Assembly: GCA_009996615.1 (NCBI GenBank)
Contig: JAACZU010000006.1
Location: 124,001-188,000 of the forward strand
Source of the DNA: Rhodanobacteraceae bacterium
Lineage (GTDB): Bacteria > Pseudomonadota > Gammaproteobacteria > Xanthomonadales > Rhodanobacteraceae
DNA length: 64,000 bases
Reading direction: 5' to 3'
A model generated the notes under the pieces. The model saw only the letters and a list, made by a program, of their open reading frames with translations. It searched no databases and was not told the DNA's origin. The position numbers and the translations under genes were made by a program. Shown piece after piece: positions 56,665-64,000 of this stretch (its first letter is position 1; every line of letters begins with the position of its first letter).

Positions 56665-58040
56665 GCGTTCACTTCCTCGGCGGCGCCCTCAGCCCTCCCC
56701 TTCAAGGGGAGGGTTGGGTGGGGATGGGTTTCATCACGCGACAGCGCCGCCAGCCGCACGTCGACCGCGCGCGCATGCGCCTCCAGCGCCTCCGCGCGCG
56801 CAAGCACGGCCGCGTCGGGACCGATCGCGCGCAGGCCGGTCGGATCGAGCTCCTGCACGTTCACGCGGCGCACGAAGCTGTCGACGCCGACGCCGCCGAA
56901 CGAGCGCGCGAAGCCGAGCGTCGGCAGCACGTGGTTCGGGCCGGCGCAGTAGTCGCCGACGGTTTCCGGCGACCACGCGCCGAGGAAGATGCTGCCGGCA
57001 TTGCCGAGCCGCGGCAGCAGCGCGCGCGGCTCGCGCGTGTTGACGATCAGGTGTTCCGGCGCGTAGCGCTCGGACACCTCGACCGCCTCGGCGAGGTCGG
57101 CGACGCGGATCAGCCGCGCGTGCGCGAGCGCGGCCTGCGCGATCTCGCGCCGCGGCAGCGCGGTGACCTGCGCCGCGACTTCGCGCACGACCGCGTCGAG
57201 CAGCGCCGCGCTCGGGCTGACCAGCAGCACCTGCGAATCGGCGCCGTGCTCGGCCTGCGCGAGCAGGTCGGCGGCGACGAACGCCGGGTCCGCGCTGTCG
57301 TCGGCGATCACCAGCACCTCGGACGGACCGGCCGGCATGTCGATCGCGGCGCCGTCGGGATCGGCCGCGACCTCGAGCTTGGCGGCGGTGACCCAGGCGT
57401 TGCCGGGGCCGAACAGCTTGTCGCAGCGCGGCACCGTGGCGGTGCCGTAGGCGAGCGCGGCGATCGCCTGCGCGCCGCCGAGCTTGAGCACGCGCGTGAT
57501 GCCGCACAGCCGCGCGGCGACCAGGATCGCCGGATCGGCGCGGCCGTCCGCGCGCGGCGGCGTCGCCAGCACGATCTCGCGGCAGCCGGCCAGGCGCGCC
57601 GGCACGCCGAGCATCCACACCGTCGACGGCAGCGGCGCGCTGCCGGCCGGCGCGTACAGGCCGACGCGGTCGATCGGGCGGATCAGCTGCTCGCAGCGCA
57701 CGCCCGGCGCGGTGTCGACGCGCAGCGCGGCCGGCACCTGCGCGGCGTGGAATGCTTCGACGCGTGCGATCGCGCGCGCCATCGCGGCGCGCACGCCGGC
57801 GTCGAGCGCGGCCTCGGCGGCGGCGAACTCGTCCGCTCCGACCTCGAACGCGGCCAGCTCGCAGCCATCGAGGCGCGCGGTCAGCTCGCGCAGCGCGGCA
57901 TCGCCGCGCGCGCGCACGTCGGCGAGGATCGCGCGCACCGCGGCGAGCTGCGCCTCGTCGCGCAGCGGCCGTGGCCGGCTCAGCGCATCGATGCGTTGGC
58001 AGTCGTCGAGCAACGACCAGTCGAGGATGTCCAGTTTCAT
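56661..58040 (-). CDS. hisD: Histidinol dehydrogenase with repeat-derived C-terminal tail
   Basis: 459 residues from ATG; a GTG at 58049 overlapping the preceding micro-ORF stop would add three. NAD- and Zn-binding core: [78 protein letters not shown] and GPNHVLPT. It oxidises histidinol to histidine. The last ~25 residues ([20 protein letters not shown]) exceed the family end and derive from the palindrome at 56693-56733, yet the hisD/hisC overlap is kept. Confidence 0.95.
   Translation of the reverse strand: MKLDILDWSLLDDCQRIDALSRPRPLRDEAQLAAVRAILADVRARGDAALRELTARLDGCELAAFEVGADEFAAAEAALDAGVRAAMARAIARVEAFHAAQVPAALRVDTAPGVRCEQLIRPIDRVGLYAPAGSAPLPSTVWMLGVPARLAGCREIVLATPPRADGRADPAILVAARLCGITRVLKLGGAQAIAALAYGTATVPRCDKLFGPGNAWVTAAKLEVAADPDGAAIDMPAGPSEVLVIADDSADPAFVAADLLAQAEHGADSQVLLVSPSAALLDAVVREVAAQVTALPRREIAQAALAHARLIRVADLAEAVEVSERYAPEHLIVNTREPRALLPRLGNAGSIFLGAWSPETVGDYCAGPNHVLPTLGFARSFGGVGVDSFVRRVNVQELDPTGLRAIGPDAAVLARAEALEAHARAVDVRLAALSRDETHPHPTLPLKGRAEGAAEEVNA
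56693..56733. repeat. CCCTCCCCTT-C-AAGGGGAGGG repeat inside the hisD 3' end
   Basis: Perfect 10-bp palindrome arms (56693-56713) followed by TTGGGTGGGGATGGGTTT. Read on the coding strand it gives [12 protein letters not shown] related, inverted, degenerate copy lies near 59647-59680. Confidence 0.8.
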
Positions 58041-58225
58041 CGTCGTCACGCCAGCCTGCGCTCCAGGTTCAGCACCAGCAGCCGGCGCGCGTCGCGCAGC
58101 GGCTGCGGCGAGTTCAATGCATTAATGCGTTGGTATGTGTCGCGAAGCGAACGGTCGGGGATGTCGCGTTTCATCGTCGTCACGCCAGCATGCGTTCCAC
58201 GTTCAGCACCATCAGCCCGTGCGCG
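57965..58225 (-). repeat. Tandem duplication of the hisG/hisD junction
   Basis: Two diverged direct copies, offset by exactly 134 bp. Copy 1 (about 58099-58225) has the true hisG end; copy 2 (about 57965-58091) has the true hisD start. Both share the block TTTCATCGTCGTCACGCCAG, then GCGTTCCA/GCGCTCCA and TTCAGCACCA. In protein terms LMVLNVERMLA is repeated as [11 protein letters not shown], and [13 protein letters not shown] as [13 protein letters not shown]. Confidence 0.85.
58046..58174 (-). CDS. 42-codon chimeric HisD-start/HisG-end micro-ORF
   Basis: Created by the 134-bp tandem duplication. Codons 1-28 resemble the HisD N-terminus ([20 protein letters not shown] vs [20 protein letters not shown]); the last 14 resemble the HisG C-terminus ([12 protein letters not shown]). 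The frame is intact, and its TGA overlaps the alternative hisD GTG exactly as the hisG TGA overlaps its own GTG at 58183. It may be a non-functional relic, a translational relay between hisG and hisD, or a real small peptide. Confidence 0.4.
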   Translation of the reverse strand: MKRDIPDRSLRDTYQRINALNSPQPLRDARRLLVLNLERRLA

Positions 58226-59073
58226 CCGAGGCGCTTGAGCTCTTCCAGGTGCTGCCAGTCCAGCGCGGTGGTGCACAGCGCCTGCATCGCGACGTCCTCG
58301 GGGCGGCCGTCGAGGCTGAGTACGCTCGGCACGTCGCGCGCCGGCAGCAGCTGCGTGATCGCCGGCAATGCCGAGCGCGGTGCCTGCAGCATCAGCAGAC
58401 GCACGCCGTCGCCGGACAGCGCGCCGCCGATGCGCGCGCGCAGGCGCTCGATCTGCGCGGTGGTGGCAGCGGTCTGCGCACGCGGGCTGACCGCGAGCAC
58501 CGCCTCGCTGCGCATCACGGTGACCAGCTCGTGCAGCTGGTTCGCCGCCAGCGTCGCGCCGCTCGAGACGAGGTCGCAGATCGCGTGCGCCTTGCCCAGG
58601 CGCGGCGCGATCTCGACCGAGCCGTTCAGCACGACGATCTCGGCGGTGATGCCCTGCTGGCGCAGCCAGTCGGCCAGCAACGCCGGGTACGAGGTCGCGA
58701 TGCGCAGGCCGGCCAGGTCCGACACCGCCGTGATCGCGCTGCCGTCCGGCACCGCGATCGCGAGGCGGCAGCCGCCGAAACCGAGTGCGCGCACCTCGGC
58801 CGGCGCCGGCTGTTCCGGCGCGGCCAGGCGCTGCTCGTCGAGCACGTTGCGGCCGACGATGCCGAGTTCGCAGCTGCCCTCGACGAGCAGGCCGGGGATG
58901 TCGTCGTCGCGCACCAGCAGCACGTCGACCGGCAGGTTCTCGCCGTACAGGAACAGGCGGTCGCGGCTGGCGCGGAACACCAGGCCGGCGCGGCGCAGCA
59001 GATCGAGCGAGACCTCGGAGAGGCGGCCGGATTTCTGCACGGCGATGCGCAGGCGGTCGCGGTTTTCGTTCAT
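58180..59073 (-). CDS. hisG: ATP phosphoribosyltransferase (long form)
   Basis: 297 residues. LRIAVQKSGRLSEVSLDLLR at the start, ELGIVGRNVL, and the PRPP-binding EIAPRLGKAHAICDLVSSGATLAANQL. A C-terminal regulatory ACT-like domain ends with LEELKRLGAHGLMVLNVERM. It catalyses the committed step and long forms are inhibited by histidine. Its start overlaps the upstream regulator gene by four bases. Confidence 0.95.
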   Translation of the reverse strand: MNENRDRLRIAVQKSGRLSEVSLDLLRRAGLVFRASRDRLFLYGENLPVDVLLVRDDDIPGLLVEGSCELGIVGRNVLDEQRLAAPEQPAPAEVRALGFGGCRLAIAVPDGSAITAVSDLAGLRIATSYPALLADWLRQQGITAEIVVLNGSVEIAPRLGKAHAICDLVSSGATLAANQLHELVTVMRSEAVLAVSPRAQTAATTAQIERLRARIGGALSGDGVRLLMLQAPRSALPAITQLLPARDVPSVLSLDGRPEDVAMQALCTTALDWQHLEELKRLGAHGLMVLNVERMLA

Positions 59074-59411
59074 GGCGTACTCCGCGCGGTCTTGGCCGCC
59101 GCGCGCGGCTTCTTCAGGCGGGCGGCCGCCAGCGCATAGCCGCCGGCGCCCTGTTCGAGGCTGCGGGCGACGCGCCCGATCGTGGTGATGCTGACCGCGG
59201 TGGCGGCGTGGATCTGCCAGTACGGCAGGCCTTCGAGCAGGTGCGGCACCACGCTCCAGCGGTCGCGCATCGATTCGCGCTCGGCCGGCGTGCACAGGTC
59301 GTCGAGGAACGCGCGTACCTCCTCGACGCTGCGCAGCGTCAGCAGCGCCTCGCACAGCGAGCGCTCGGCGCGTTCGGAGTCGACCTTCGGTTCGATCTGG
59401 CGGCGTTTCAT
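59070..59411 (-). CDS. hisR: TrpR-family (YerC-like) repressor of the his operon
   Basis: 113 residues. The TrpR-superfamily helix-turn-helix is CTPAERESMRDRWSVVPHLL followed by GLPYWQIHAATAVSITTIGR, then a basic tail. First gene of the his operon, overlapping hisG by ATGA. A trp-operator-like palindrome lies ten bases before its start, over the predicted transcription start. I recall HisR regulons of this type predicted for Xanthomonadales; histidine as co-repressor is the natural inference but unproven here. Confidence 0.85.
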   Translation of the reverse strand: MKRRQIEPKVDSERAERSLCEALLTLRSVEEVRAFLDDLCTPAERESMRDRWSVVPHLLEGLPYWQIHAATAVSITTIGRVARSLEQGAGGYALAAARLKKPRAAAKTARSTP

Positions 59412-59420
59412 CGCGGTAAT

Positions 59421-59438
59421 GTATTAGCGCGTTAATAC
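59421..59438. promoter_or_regulatory. Predicted HisR operator
   Basis: GTATTAGCGCGTTAATAC: half-sites GTATTA and TAATAC around six bases. It shares 12 of 18 positions with the E. coli trp operator core GTACTAGTTAACTAGTAC. Lies just downstream of the predicted +1 and ten bases before hisR. Confidence 0.7.
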
Positions 59439-59449
59439 GTTGGGCGCGC

Positions 59450-59478
59450 AGCATAGGGGTGTTGTTGCGTCGCGTCAA
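59450..59478 (-). promoter_or_regulatory. Predicted his operon promoter
   Basis: On the minus strand TTGACG (59478-59473), 17-bp spacer, TATGCT (59455-59450). The expected start near 59443 puts the operator over the first transcribed bases. Confidence 0.7.
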
Positions 59479-59600
59479 GCGGGTGGGGCGAGGTATCGGG
59501 GTCCGGTGCCGGCACGAGCGAGTCGCGCGGTACCGGCCTCGCGGACGCGGTCCGGCGTTCGCCCGCAGCCGGCGTGGCGGTGGGACGGACGACGGATTTT

Positions 59601-59690
59601 TCCGCAGGAGTGGCTTCAGCCGCGATGCGGTGGGCGCCTGCTCGACACCATCCCCACGCAACCCTCCTCTTGAAGGGGACGGCTCGAGCA
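59601..59690. repeat. Degenerate dispersed-repeat cluster upstream of the his promoter
   Basis: Contains GCAGGAGTGGCTTCAGCCGC (59604-59623), then CATCCCCACGCAACCCTCC (59649-59667) and TCTTGAAGGGGACGG, a diverged inverse of the hisD-tail repeat. CTCGA and TCGAG flank the second part. Confidence 0.55.
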
Positions 59691-59780
59691 TCGCGGCTTC
59701 CGCCGCTCCCACCGGGGGCCAGGCTTGTGTGCGCCGCGCCGGGCCTGTTTGCCGGCAGCGCGCGCAGCGGCTGGGCGCGG

Positions 59781-60362
59781 TTAGTCGAGGTCGGCGCCGA
59801 GCGCGGCGCGCGCGGGTTCGGCCAGTGTCGTGGTGGCTTGGTAGTGCGGGTGCTCGACCGCGAGGTGGATCGCGGCGTCGGCGCGCCAGGCGGCGATCAT
59901 CGCCGGTGTCAGCTCGAAGCGCAGGAAGTGCACGGCGGAGGTCTTGCTGTCTGTGCTGCGTTCGAGATCCTCGTCGGCGATCGCTAGCACGGCGGGAAGG
60001 TCGCCGACCGTGAGCGCGATGCGGTCCTCGATGCCGCGCAGGCGTTCGAGTTCGCGTCGGCGCTGCTCGACGTCGTCGTATTCGATCAGCAGCGTCGCCT
60101 TGAGGTTGTGGCCGTCCGGGATCAGCGGATTGTAGGCGTCGAGCTCGTCGGCGATCGCGTCGGGTTCGAAGATGCGCTCGATGCGCAGCATCTCCTGCAC
60201 CTGGTACTGCACGGTCAGGCGGTCCTCGAACAGCAGCGTCAGGTGTGCGCCGAGGTGCACGGTGCGCGGCTGCTTGTGCGCGAGCACGCGGCGGCGGAAC
60301 GCGGCGCGCTCGCGCGCGTAGTCTTCGAGCTTCCACAGGTCGGCGTGGGTGAGTTTGTTCAT
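59781..60362 (-). CDS. DUF3501 family protein
   Basis: 193 residues. MNKLTHADLWKLEDYARERA, HLGAHLTLLFEDRLTVQYQV and ELDAYNPLIPDGHNLKATLL match this uncharacterised family. It is the third gene of a rubrerythrin / Fe-S oxidoreductase / DUF3501 cluster that recurs in proteobacteria and is thought to act in peroxide or redox defence. I chose the ATG at 60362; a GTG at 60374 is in frame. Confidence 0.88.
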   Translation of the reverse strand: MNKLTHADLWKLEDYARERAAFRRRVLAHKQPRTVHLGAHLTLLFEDRLTVQYQVQEMLRIERIFEPDAIADELDAYNPLIPDGHNLKATLLIEYDDVEQRRRELERLRGIEDRIALTVGDLPAVLAIADEDLERSTDSKTSAVHFLRFELTPAMIAAWRADAAIHLAVEHPHYQATTTLAEPARAALGADLD

Positions 60363-60446
60363 TGCAGAGGGCACTGGGGCGAGAAACGAGGAACCAGGAG
60401 TGAGAAAAGAGGAACGAGGGCCGTCGACTTTCCAGCCCTCGGCCCG

Positions 60447-61790
60447 CTAGATCCCGTACGCCTGCCGTAGCAGGCTGATCGGGCTTTCCGCCGGCGGCTG
60501 GTCGCCGAGGCCGTGGGCGAGGTGCGCGCCGGCCATCGGGCAGTCGCTGGCGAAGTGGTCCGGCGCGGCCTGCGTGATGCGCGCCTCGACCGGTTGCGCG
60601 ATCTTGCGCGAGATCGGGTAGGTCGCGCGCTTGACGCCGTAGGTGCCGTCGTGGCCGGAGCAGCGCTCGATCGCGGTGACCTGCGTGCCGGGCACGAGCG
60701 CGAGCACGTCGCGCGTCTTCGGACCGATGTTCTGTACGCGCTGGTGGCACGCCACGTGCCAGGCGACCTTGCCGAGCGCACTCGGAAATTCGGTCTTGAG
60801 CAGCCCGGCCTGGTGGCGCTGCCACAGGTACTCGAACGGGTCGAAGAAGTGGCGCTTGACCAGCAGCACGTCCTCGTCGTCGGGGAACATCAGCGGCAGT
60901 TCCTGCTTGAACATCAGCACGCACGACGGGATCGCCGCGGTCAGGTCCCAGCCGTCGCGCACCGCGGCGGCGAGCACGGGGATGTTGGCGGCCTTGTACT
61001 TCGCGACGCTGTCGAGGTCGCCGAGTTCGAGCTTGGGCATGCCGCAGCACGCCTCGCGCTCGACCAGCTTGACCGCGATACCGTTGTGGCGCAGCACCGC
61101 GGCGAGGTCCTCGACCGCCTGCGGCTGCGAGACGTTGCAGTAGCAGGTCGTGAACAGCGCGACCTTGCCGCGCGTGCGGCCGGCCGGCTGCGCGGCGACG
61201 CCGCTGCCGTCGAGATGTTTCAGGCGGCGCCGCGCGGTGTCGGCGTGGTAGGTCGGCAGGCGCGCGTCCGGGTGCACGCCGAGCGCCTTGTCGAGCAGCG
61301 CGCGCGTCGGCTTGGCGCGGTTGGCCGCGTTGACGATCGGCGCGACGAGCGGGATCGAGGCGAGCGTGCCGACCGCGGTCGTGCTGGACAGGATCTTCGC
61401 CGCGAGTTTCGTTTCACCGCGTTTGTGCCGTGCCGCCTTGGCGCGCAGCATCAGGTGTGGGAAGTCGACGTTCCATGGATGCGGCGGCACGTACGGGCAC
61501 TTGGTCTGGTAGCACAGGTCGCACAGGTAGCACTGGTCGACGACCTTGGCGTAGTCGGCCTTGGCGACGCCATCGACCTCCATCGTCGGCGACTCGTCGA
61601 CGAGGTCGAACAGGGTCGGGAACGCCTGGCACAGGCTGACGCAGCGGCGGCAGCCGTGGCAGATGTCGAACACGCGTTCGAGCTCGGCATCGAGTGCGGC
61701 CTGGTCGTAGAACGCCGGGTTCTTCCAGTCCAGCGGGTGGCGCGTCGGCGCTTCGAGGCTGCCTTCGCGCGGCGAGCGGTCTTCGGCCAT
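60447..61790 (-). CDS. GlpC/HdrD-like (Fe-S)-binding oxidoreductase
   Basis: 447 residues. Two [4Fe-4S] ferredoxin-type motifs, [11 protein letters not shown] and [13 protein letters not shown], are followed by CCG domains (CYCNVSQPQ ... [25 protein letters not shown] ... CSGHDGTYG). Such proteins pass electrons to a partner. Its neighbours, rubrerythrin upstream and DUF3501 downstream, suggest it reduces a rubrerythrin. The ATG at 61790 follows GGAGCG. Confidence 0.9.
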   Translation of the reverse strand: MAEDRSPREGSLEAPTRHPLDWKNPAFYDQAALDAELERVFDICHGCRRCVSLCQAFPTLFDLVDESPTMEVDGVAKADYAKVVDQCYLCDLCYQTKCPYVPPHPWNVDFPHLMLRAKAARHKRGETKLAAKILSSTTAVGTLASIPLVAPIVNAANRAKPTRALLDKALGVHPDARLPTYHADTARRRLKHLDGSGVAAQPAGRTRGKVALFTTCYCNVSQPQAVEDLAAVLRHNGIAVKLVEREACCGMPKLELGDLDSVAKYKAANIPVLAAAVRDGWDLTAAIPSCVLMFKQELPLMFPDDEDVLLVKRHFFDPFEYLWQRHQAGLLKTEFPSALGKVAWHVACHQRVQNIGPKTRDVLALVPGTQVTAIERCSGHDGTYGVKRATYPISRKIAQPVEARITQAAPDHFASDCPMAGAHLAHGLGDQPPAESPISLLRQAYGI

Positions 61791-61902
61791 CGTTCGCTCC
61801 TCACCGCCGGCAGCCGGGCTGCCGGCGCGTGGCACATGAGCGGCGCAGGCGCAACACGAGTCGCGCCTGCGGCGCTCCTACAGGGCCTTCACACGCGGCG
61901 GC

Positions 61903-62325
61903 TCAGCCGCCGATTTCGCCGAGCGCCTTGGTGAAGCGGTTCGCGTGCGAGCGCTCGGCCTTGGCCAACGTCTCGAACCAGTCGGCGATCTCGGCGAAGC
62001 CTTCCTCGCGCGCGGCCTTGGCCATGCCCGGATACATGTCGGTGTATTCGTGCGTCTCGCCGGCGATCGCGCTCTTGAGGTTGGCGACGGTGTCGCCGAA
62101 CGGCAGGCCGGTGGCCGGGTCGCCGACCGCCTCGAGGTACTCGAGGTGGCCGTGCGCGTGGCCGGTCTCGCCCTCGGCGGTCGAGCGGAACACGGCGGAG
62201 ACGTCGTTGTGGCCCTCGACGTCGGCCTTCTGCGCGAAATACAGGTAGCGGCGGTTCGCCATGGACTCGCCGGCGAACGCGTCCTTGAGGTTCTTCTCGG
62301 TGCGGCTGCCTTTCAGGTTGCTCAT
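61903..62325 (-). CDS. Rubrerythrin-type diiron protein
   Basis: 140 residues, ferritin-like. Diiron ligands: [51 protein letters not shown] and [12 protein letters not shown]. It lacks the C-terminal rubredoxin domain, so it needs an external electron donor, probably the adjacent Fe-S protein. It likely reduces peroxide. GAGGTGG precedes the ATG at 62325. Confidence 0.92.
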   Translation of the reverse strand: MSNLKGSRTEKNLKDAFAGESMANRRYLYFAQKADVEGHNDVSAVFRSTAEGETGHAHGHLEYLEAVGDPATGLPFGDTVANLKSAIAGETHEYTDMYPGMAKAAREEGFAEIADWFETLAKAERSHANRFTKALGEIGG

Positions 62326-62463
62326 GATCCACCTCGTCGGAGAAGTCCATGAACTGAACTGCACGGCGCCGGTCCGATGGCGCGCCATCGGACCGTAGCA
62401 CCGTCCCGGCCGGCAGGGAAATCGAGCGTGACGATCGCAGCGATCGAGCCGCCCTATCGCCTC

Positions 62464-62877
62464 TCAGCGGTGCAGGTGGCCGCTCGCCTCGGGCTGGTAG
62501 CTGATCGCGGCGATGCGCAGCACGAGCTCGCGCCCGCCCGGCATCGGCCACTGGATCTTCTGGCCGACGCGCAGGCCGAGGATCGCGCTGCCGACCGGCG
62601 CGAGCACCGACACCTTGCCCGGGTCGCCGTCGGCATCGCGCGGGTAGACCAGGGTCAGCTGGTACTGCTCGCCGCTGGCCTCGTCGACGACGCTGGCGGT
62701 CGAGTTCATCGTCACGACGTCGGCCGGCACCTGCTCCGGATCGACGATGGTGGCGCGCTCGAGTTCGGCGCGCAGCGCCGACAGGGCCGGCACGTTGCGA
62801 TAGGCCGGCATGTCCAGCAGCGCGTCGATGCGCTCGAGGTCGAGGCTGGAAACAACGATGGGGGGGACTGCAGTCAT
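62464..62877 (-). CDS. rnk: Regulator of nucleoside diphosphate kinase (GreA/B-like)
   Basis: 137 residues. [18 protein letters not shown] starts an Rnk-type coiled coil, and the C-terminal FKBP-like domain reads [20 protein letters not shown] then [13 protein letters not shown]. Rnk binds RNA polymerase near the secondary channel without Gre cleavage activity. A GGAGCG site precedes the ATG at 62877. Confidence 0.9.
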   Translation of the reverse strand: MTAVPPIVVSSLDLERIDALLDMPAYRNVPALSALRAELERATIVDPEQVPADVVTMNSTASVVDEASGEQYQLTLVYPRDADGDPGKVSVLAPVGSAILGLRVGQKIQWPMPGGRELVLRIAAISYQPEASGHLHR

Positions 62878-63067
62878 GCAACGCTCCGTGCGAAATCGAT
62901 CGCGGGTCCAGGGATGTTGGGAGGCAGGCCGCCCATCCCGGGTGCAAAACGCGGCAAAGAACGACGGCGGCGCGCTCATGGCGAGCAGCGTCGTACCGCG
63001 CCATGGCGCACCGGGGTTGTCTGACGGTACCTGTCGGGACAGACGTTAGCCCATCGTGGGCGCTTTC

Positions 63068-64000
63068 TCAAACCCGCGCGGCCGGCGCCGGGTCGCCGCC
63101 ACCGGCACGCGGCGCGGGTACTTCGAGCAGCGCGTGCGGCAGTTCCTTGAACACGCCGGCCAGGTGCTTGAGGAACGGTGCGATCGCCGAGCTCTTGCGC
63201 CACACCATCGCGATGCGCCGGCTCGGCGCATGGCCGCGGAATGGCAGCAGGTGGATGTCGGCCGACGGCGCGACCGGCGGCTTGACCGCCAGCGCCGGCA
63301 GCAGCGTGATGCCGACGCCGGCCGCGACCATCTGTCGCAGCGTCTCCAGGCTGGTCGCGCGGAAGCCGCCGCGCTCGCCGGCGCCGGAAAGCTGGCACAC
63401 CTCCAGCGCCTGGTCGCGCAGGCAGTGACCGTCCTCCAGCAGCAGCAGGTTCTGCTCGGCGAGGTCGGCGAGCTTGAGGCTCGCATGCGCCGCCAGCGGA
63501 TGGCCCTCCGGCACCGCCAGCACGAACGATTCCTCGAACAGGAATTCCTGCTGCAGCTGCTCGTCGTGGATCGGCAGCGCAAGGATGCCGGCATCGAGGC
63601 GGCCCTCGCGCAGCTGCTTCAGCACGACCTCGGTCTTCTCCTCGGTCAGCAGCAGCTCCAGGCGTGGAAAGCGCGCGCGGATCGCCGGGATCACGTGCGG
63701 CAGCAGGTAGGGACCGAGCGTCGGGAAGATGCCCAGGCGCACCGTGCCGGACTCCGGATCGCGCGTGCGCCGCGCGATCGCGCGGATCTGCTCGACCTCG
63801 TTCAGCACGTCGCGCGCGCGCTGCGCGATCTCGCGCCCGACCTCGGTCAGCAGCACCTTGCGTGGCGCGCGCTCGACCAGCGCGACGCCGAGTTCCTCCT
63901 CGAGCTTCTTGATCTGCGTCGACAGCGTCGGCTGGCTGACGAAGCTCGCCGACGCGGCGCGGCCGAAGTGCTTGTGCTCGGCGAGGGCGACCAGATAACG
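63068..64000 (-). CDS. oxyR: Hydrogen-peroxide-sensing LysR regulator OxyR (5' end outside the window)
   Basis: 311 codons are visible; only the first few residues are missing. The helix-turn-helix reads AASASFVSQPTLSTQIKKLE, then GVALVERAPRKVLLTEVG. The two redox cysteines are in GHCLRDQALEVCQLSG, spaced as in OxyR Cys199/Cys208. It should activate peroxide-defence genes when the disulfide forms. The rubrerythrin cluster lies 740 bases downstream on the same strand, separated by rnk. Confidence 0.93.
   Translation of the reverse strand, partial: RYLVALAEHKHFGRAASASFVSQPTLSTQIKKLEEELGVALVERAPRKVLLTEVGREIAQRARDVLNEVEQIRAIARRTRDPESGTVRLGIFPTLGPYLLPHVIPAIRARFPRLELLLTEEKTEVVLKQLREGRLDAGILALPIHDEQLQQEFLFEESFVLAVPEGHPLAAHASLKLADLAEQNLLLLEDGHCLRDQALEVCQLSGAGERGGFRATSLETLRQMVAAGVGITLLPALAVKPPVAPSADIHLLPFRGHAPSRRIAMVWRKSSAIAPFLKHLAGVFKELPHALLEVPAPRAGGGDPAPAARV

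Larger units (their letters stand above)
59412..59780. other. 369-bp upstream region of the his operon
   Basis: Holds the operator (59421-59438), the promoter (59450-59478) and, further out, degenerate dispersed repeats (59601-59690) in the gap down from the DUF3501 gene. No ORF is supported. Confidence 0.65.

Noticed and set aside
63046-63594. 182-codon frame overlapping oxyR on the same strand
   Set aside because: Ser/Arg-rich shadow of oxyR, whose own frame shows the LysR fold and both redox cysteines.

Overview
The window is high-GC DNA from a gammaproteobacterium, most likely of the order Lysobacterales (Xanthomonadales) and perhaps a Rhodanobacteraceae genus such as Dokdonella. The evidence is gene content and order: an Rrf2-regulated suf operon ending in sufU, a GNAT gene and a Rieske ferredoxin; a his operon headed by a TrpR-family regulator; mrcA divergent from pilMNOPQ; and type B L31. 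Short GGGATTC-like heptamer arrays are also familiar from this order. No tRNA, rRNA, CRISPR array, phage or intact insertion sequence was seen. Genus-level placement is inference.

Layout. 1-2880: start of a response regulator, a 196-bp palindromic repeat, a small secreted protein and the cell-wall recycling pair murU/amgK. 2983-10253: the suf Fe-S operon with an autoregulatory operator over its promoter. 10427-16051: a two-component system, then a Fur-box-controlled PepSY membrane protein and TonB siderophore receptor. 16106-18573: rph, yicC, gmk. 18646-22934: a complete Mla phospholipid-trafficking set (mlaFEDCB with mlaA convergent). 23131-32270: the rpoZ-spoT-ridA-recG housekeeping locus, interrupted by a secreted repeat protein and a YedY-like molybdoenzyme with its cytochrome b. 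32267-37743: methyltransferase, nucleoside hydrolase, secreted beta-helix protein, rpmE2, gltA. 37916-48881: mrcA and the type IV pilus operon pilMNOPQ, followed by an Ig-like lipoprotein and a strong terminator. 49299-51368: an S9 peptidase. 51679-59411: the his operon (regulator, G, D, C, B, H, A, F, IE) on the minus strand. 59781-64000: DUF3501, an Fe-S oxidoreductase, rubrerythrin, rnk and oxyR.

Functional themes are Fe-S cluster building and oxidative-stress handling (suf, rubrerythrin cluster, oxyR), envelope maintenance (murU/amgK, mla, mrcA, pil) and histidine synthesis. The accessory DNA is mostly small repeats. Some of them sit inside or at the ends of genes: in amgK, in the sufC leader, in the DUF2442 gene, at the sufS and mlaE stop codons, and in the hisD tail.

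The most unusual observations are: a 134-bp tandem duplication of the hisG/hisD junction that leaves a coupled 42-codon chimeric micro-ORF; a 4x7-bp array inside amgK that could act as a phase switch; a shared C-terminal (I/V)FAxxFE ending on two unrelated secreted proteins; and a repeat family that twice supplies the stop codon of an operon gene.
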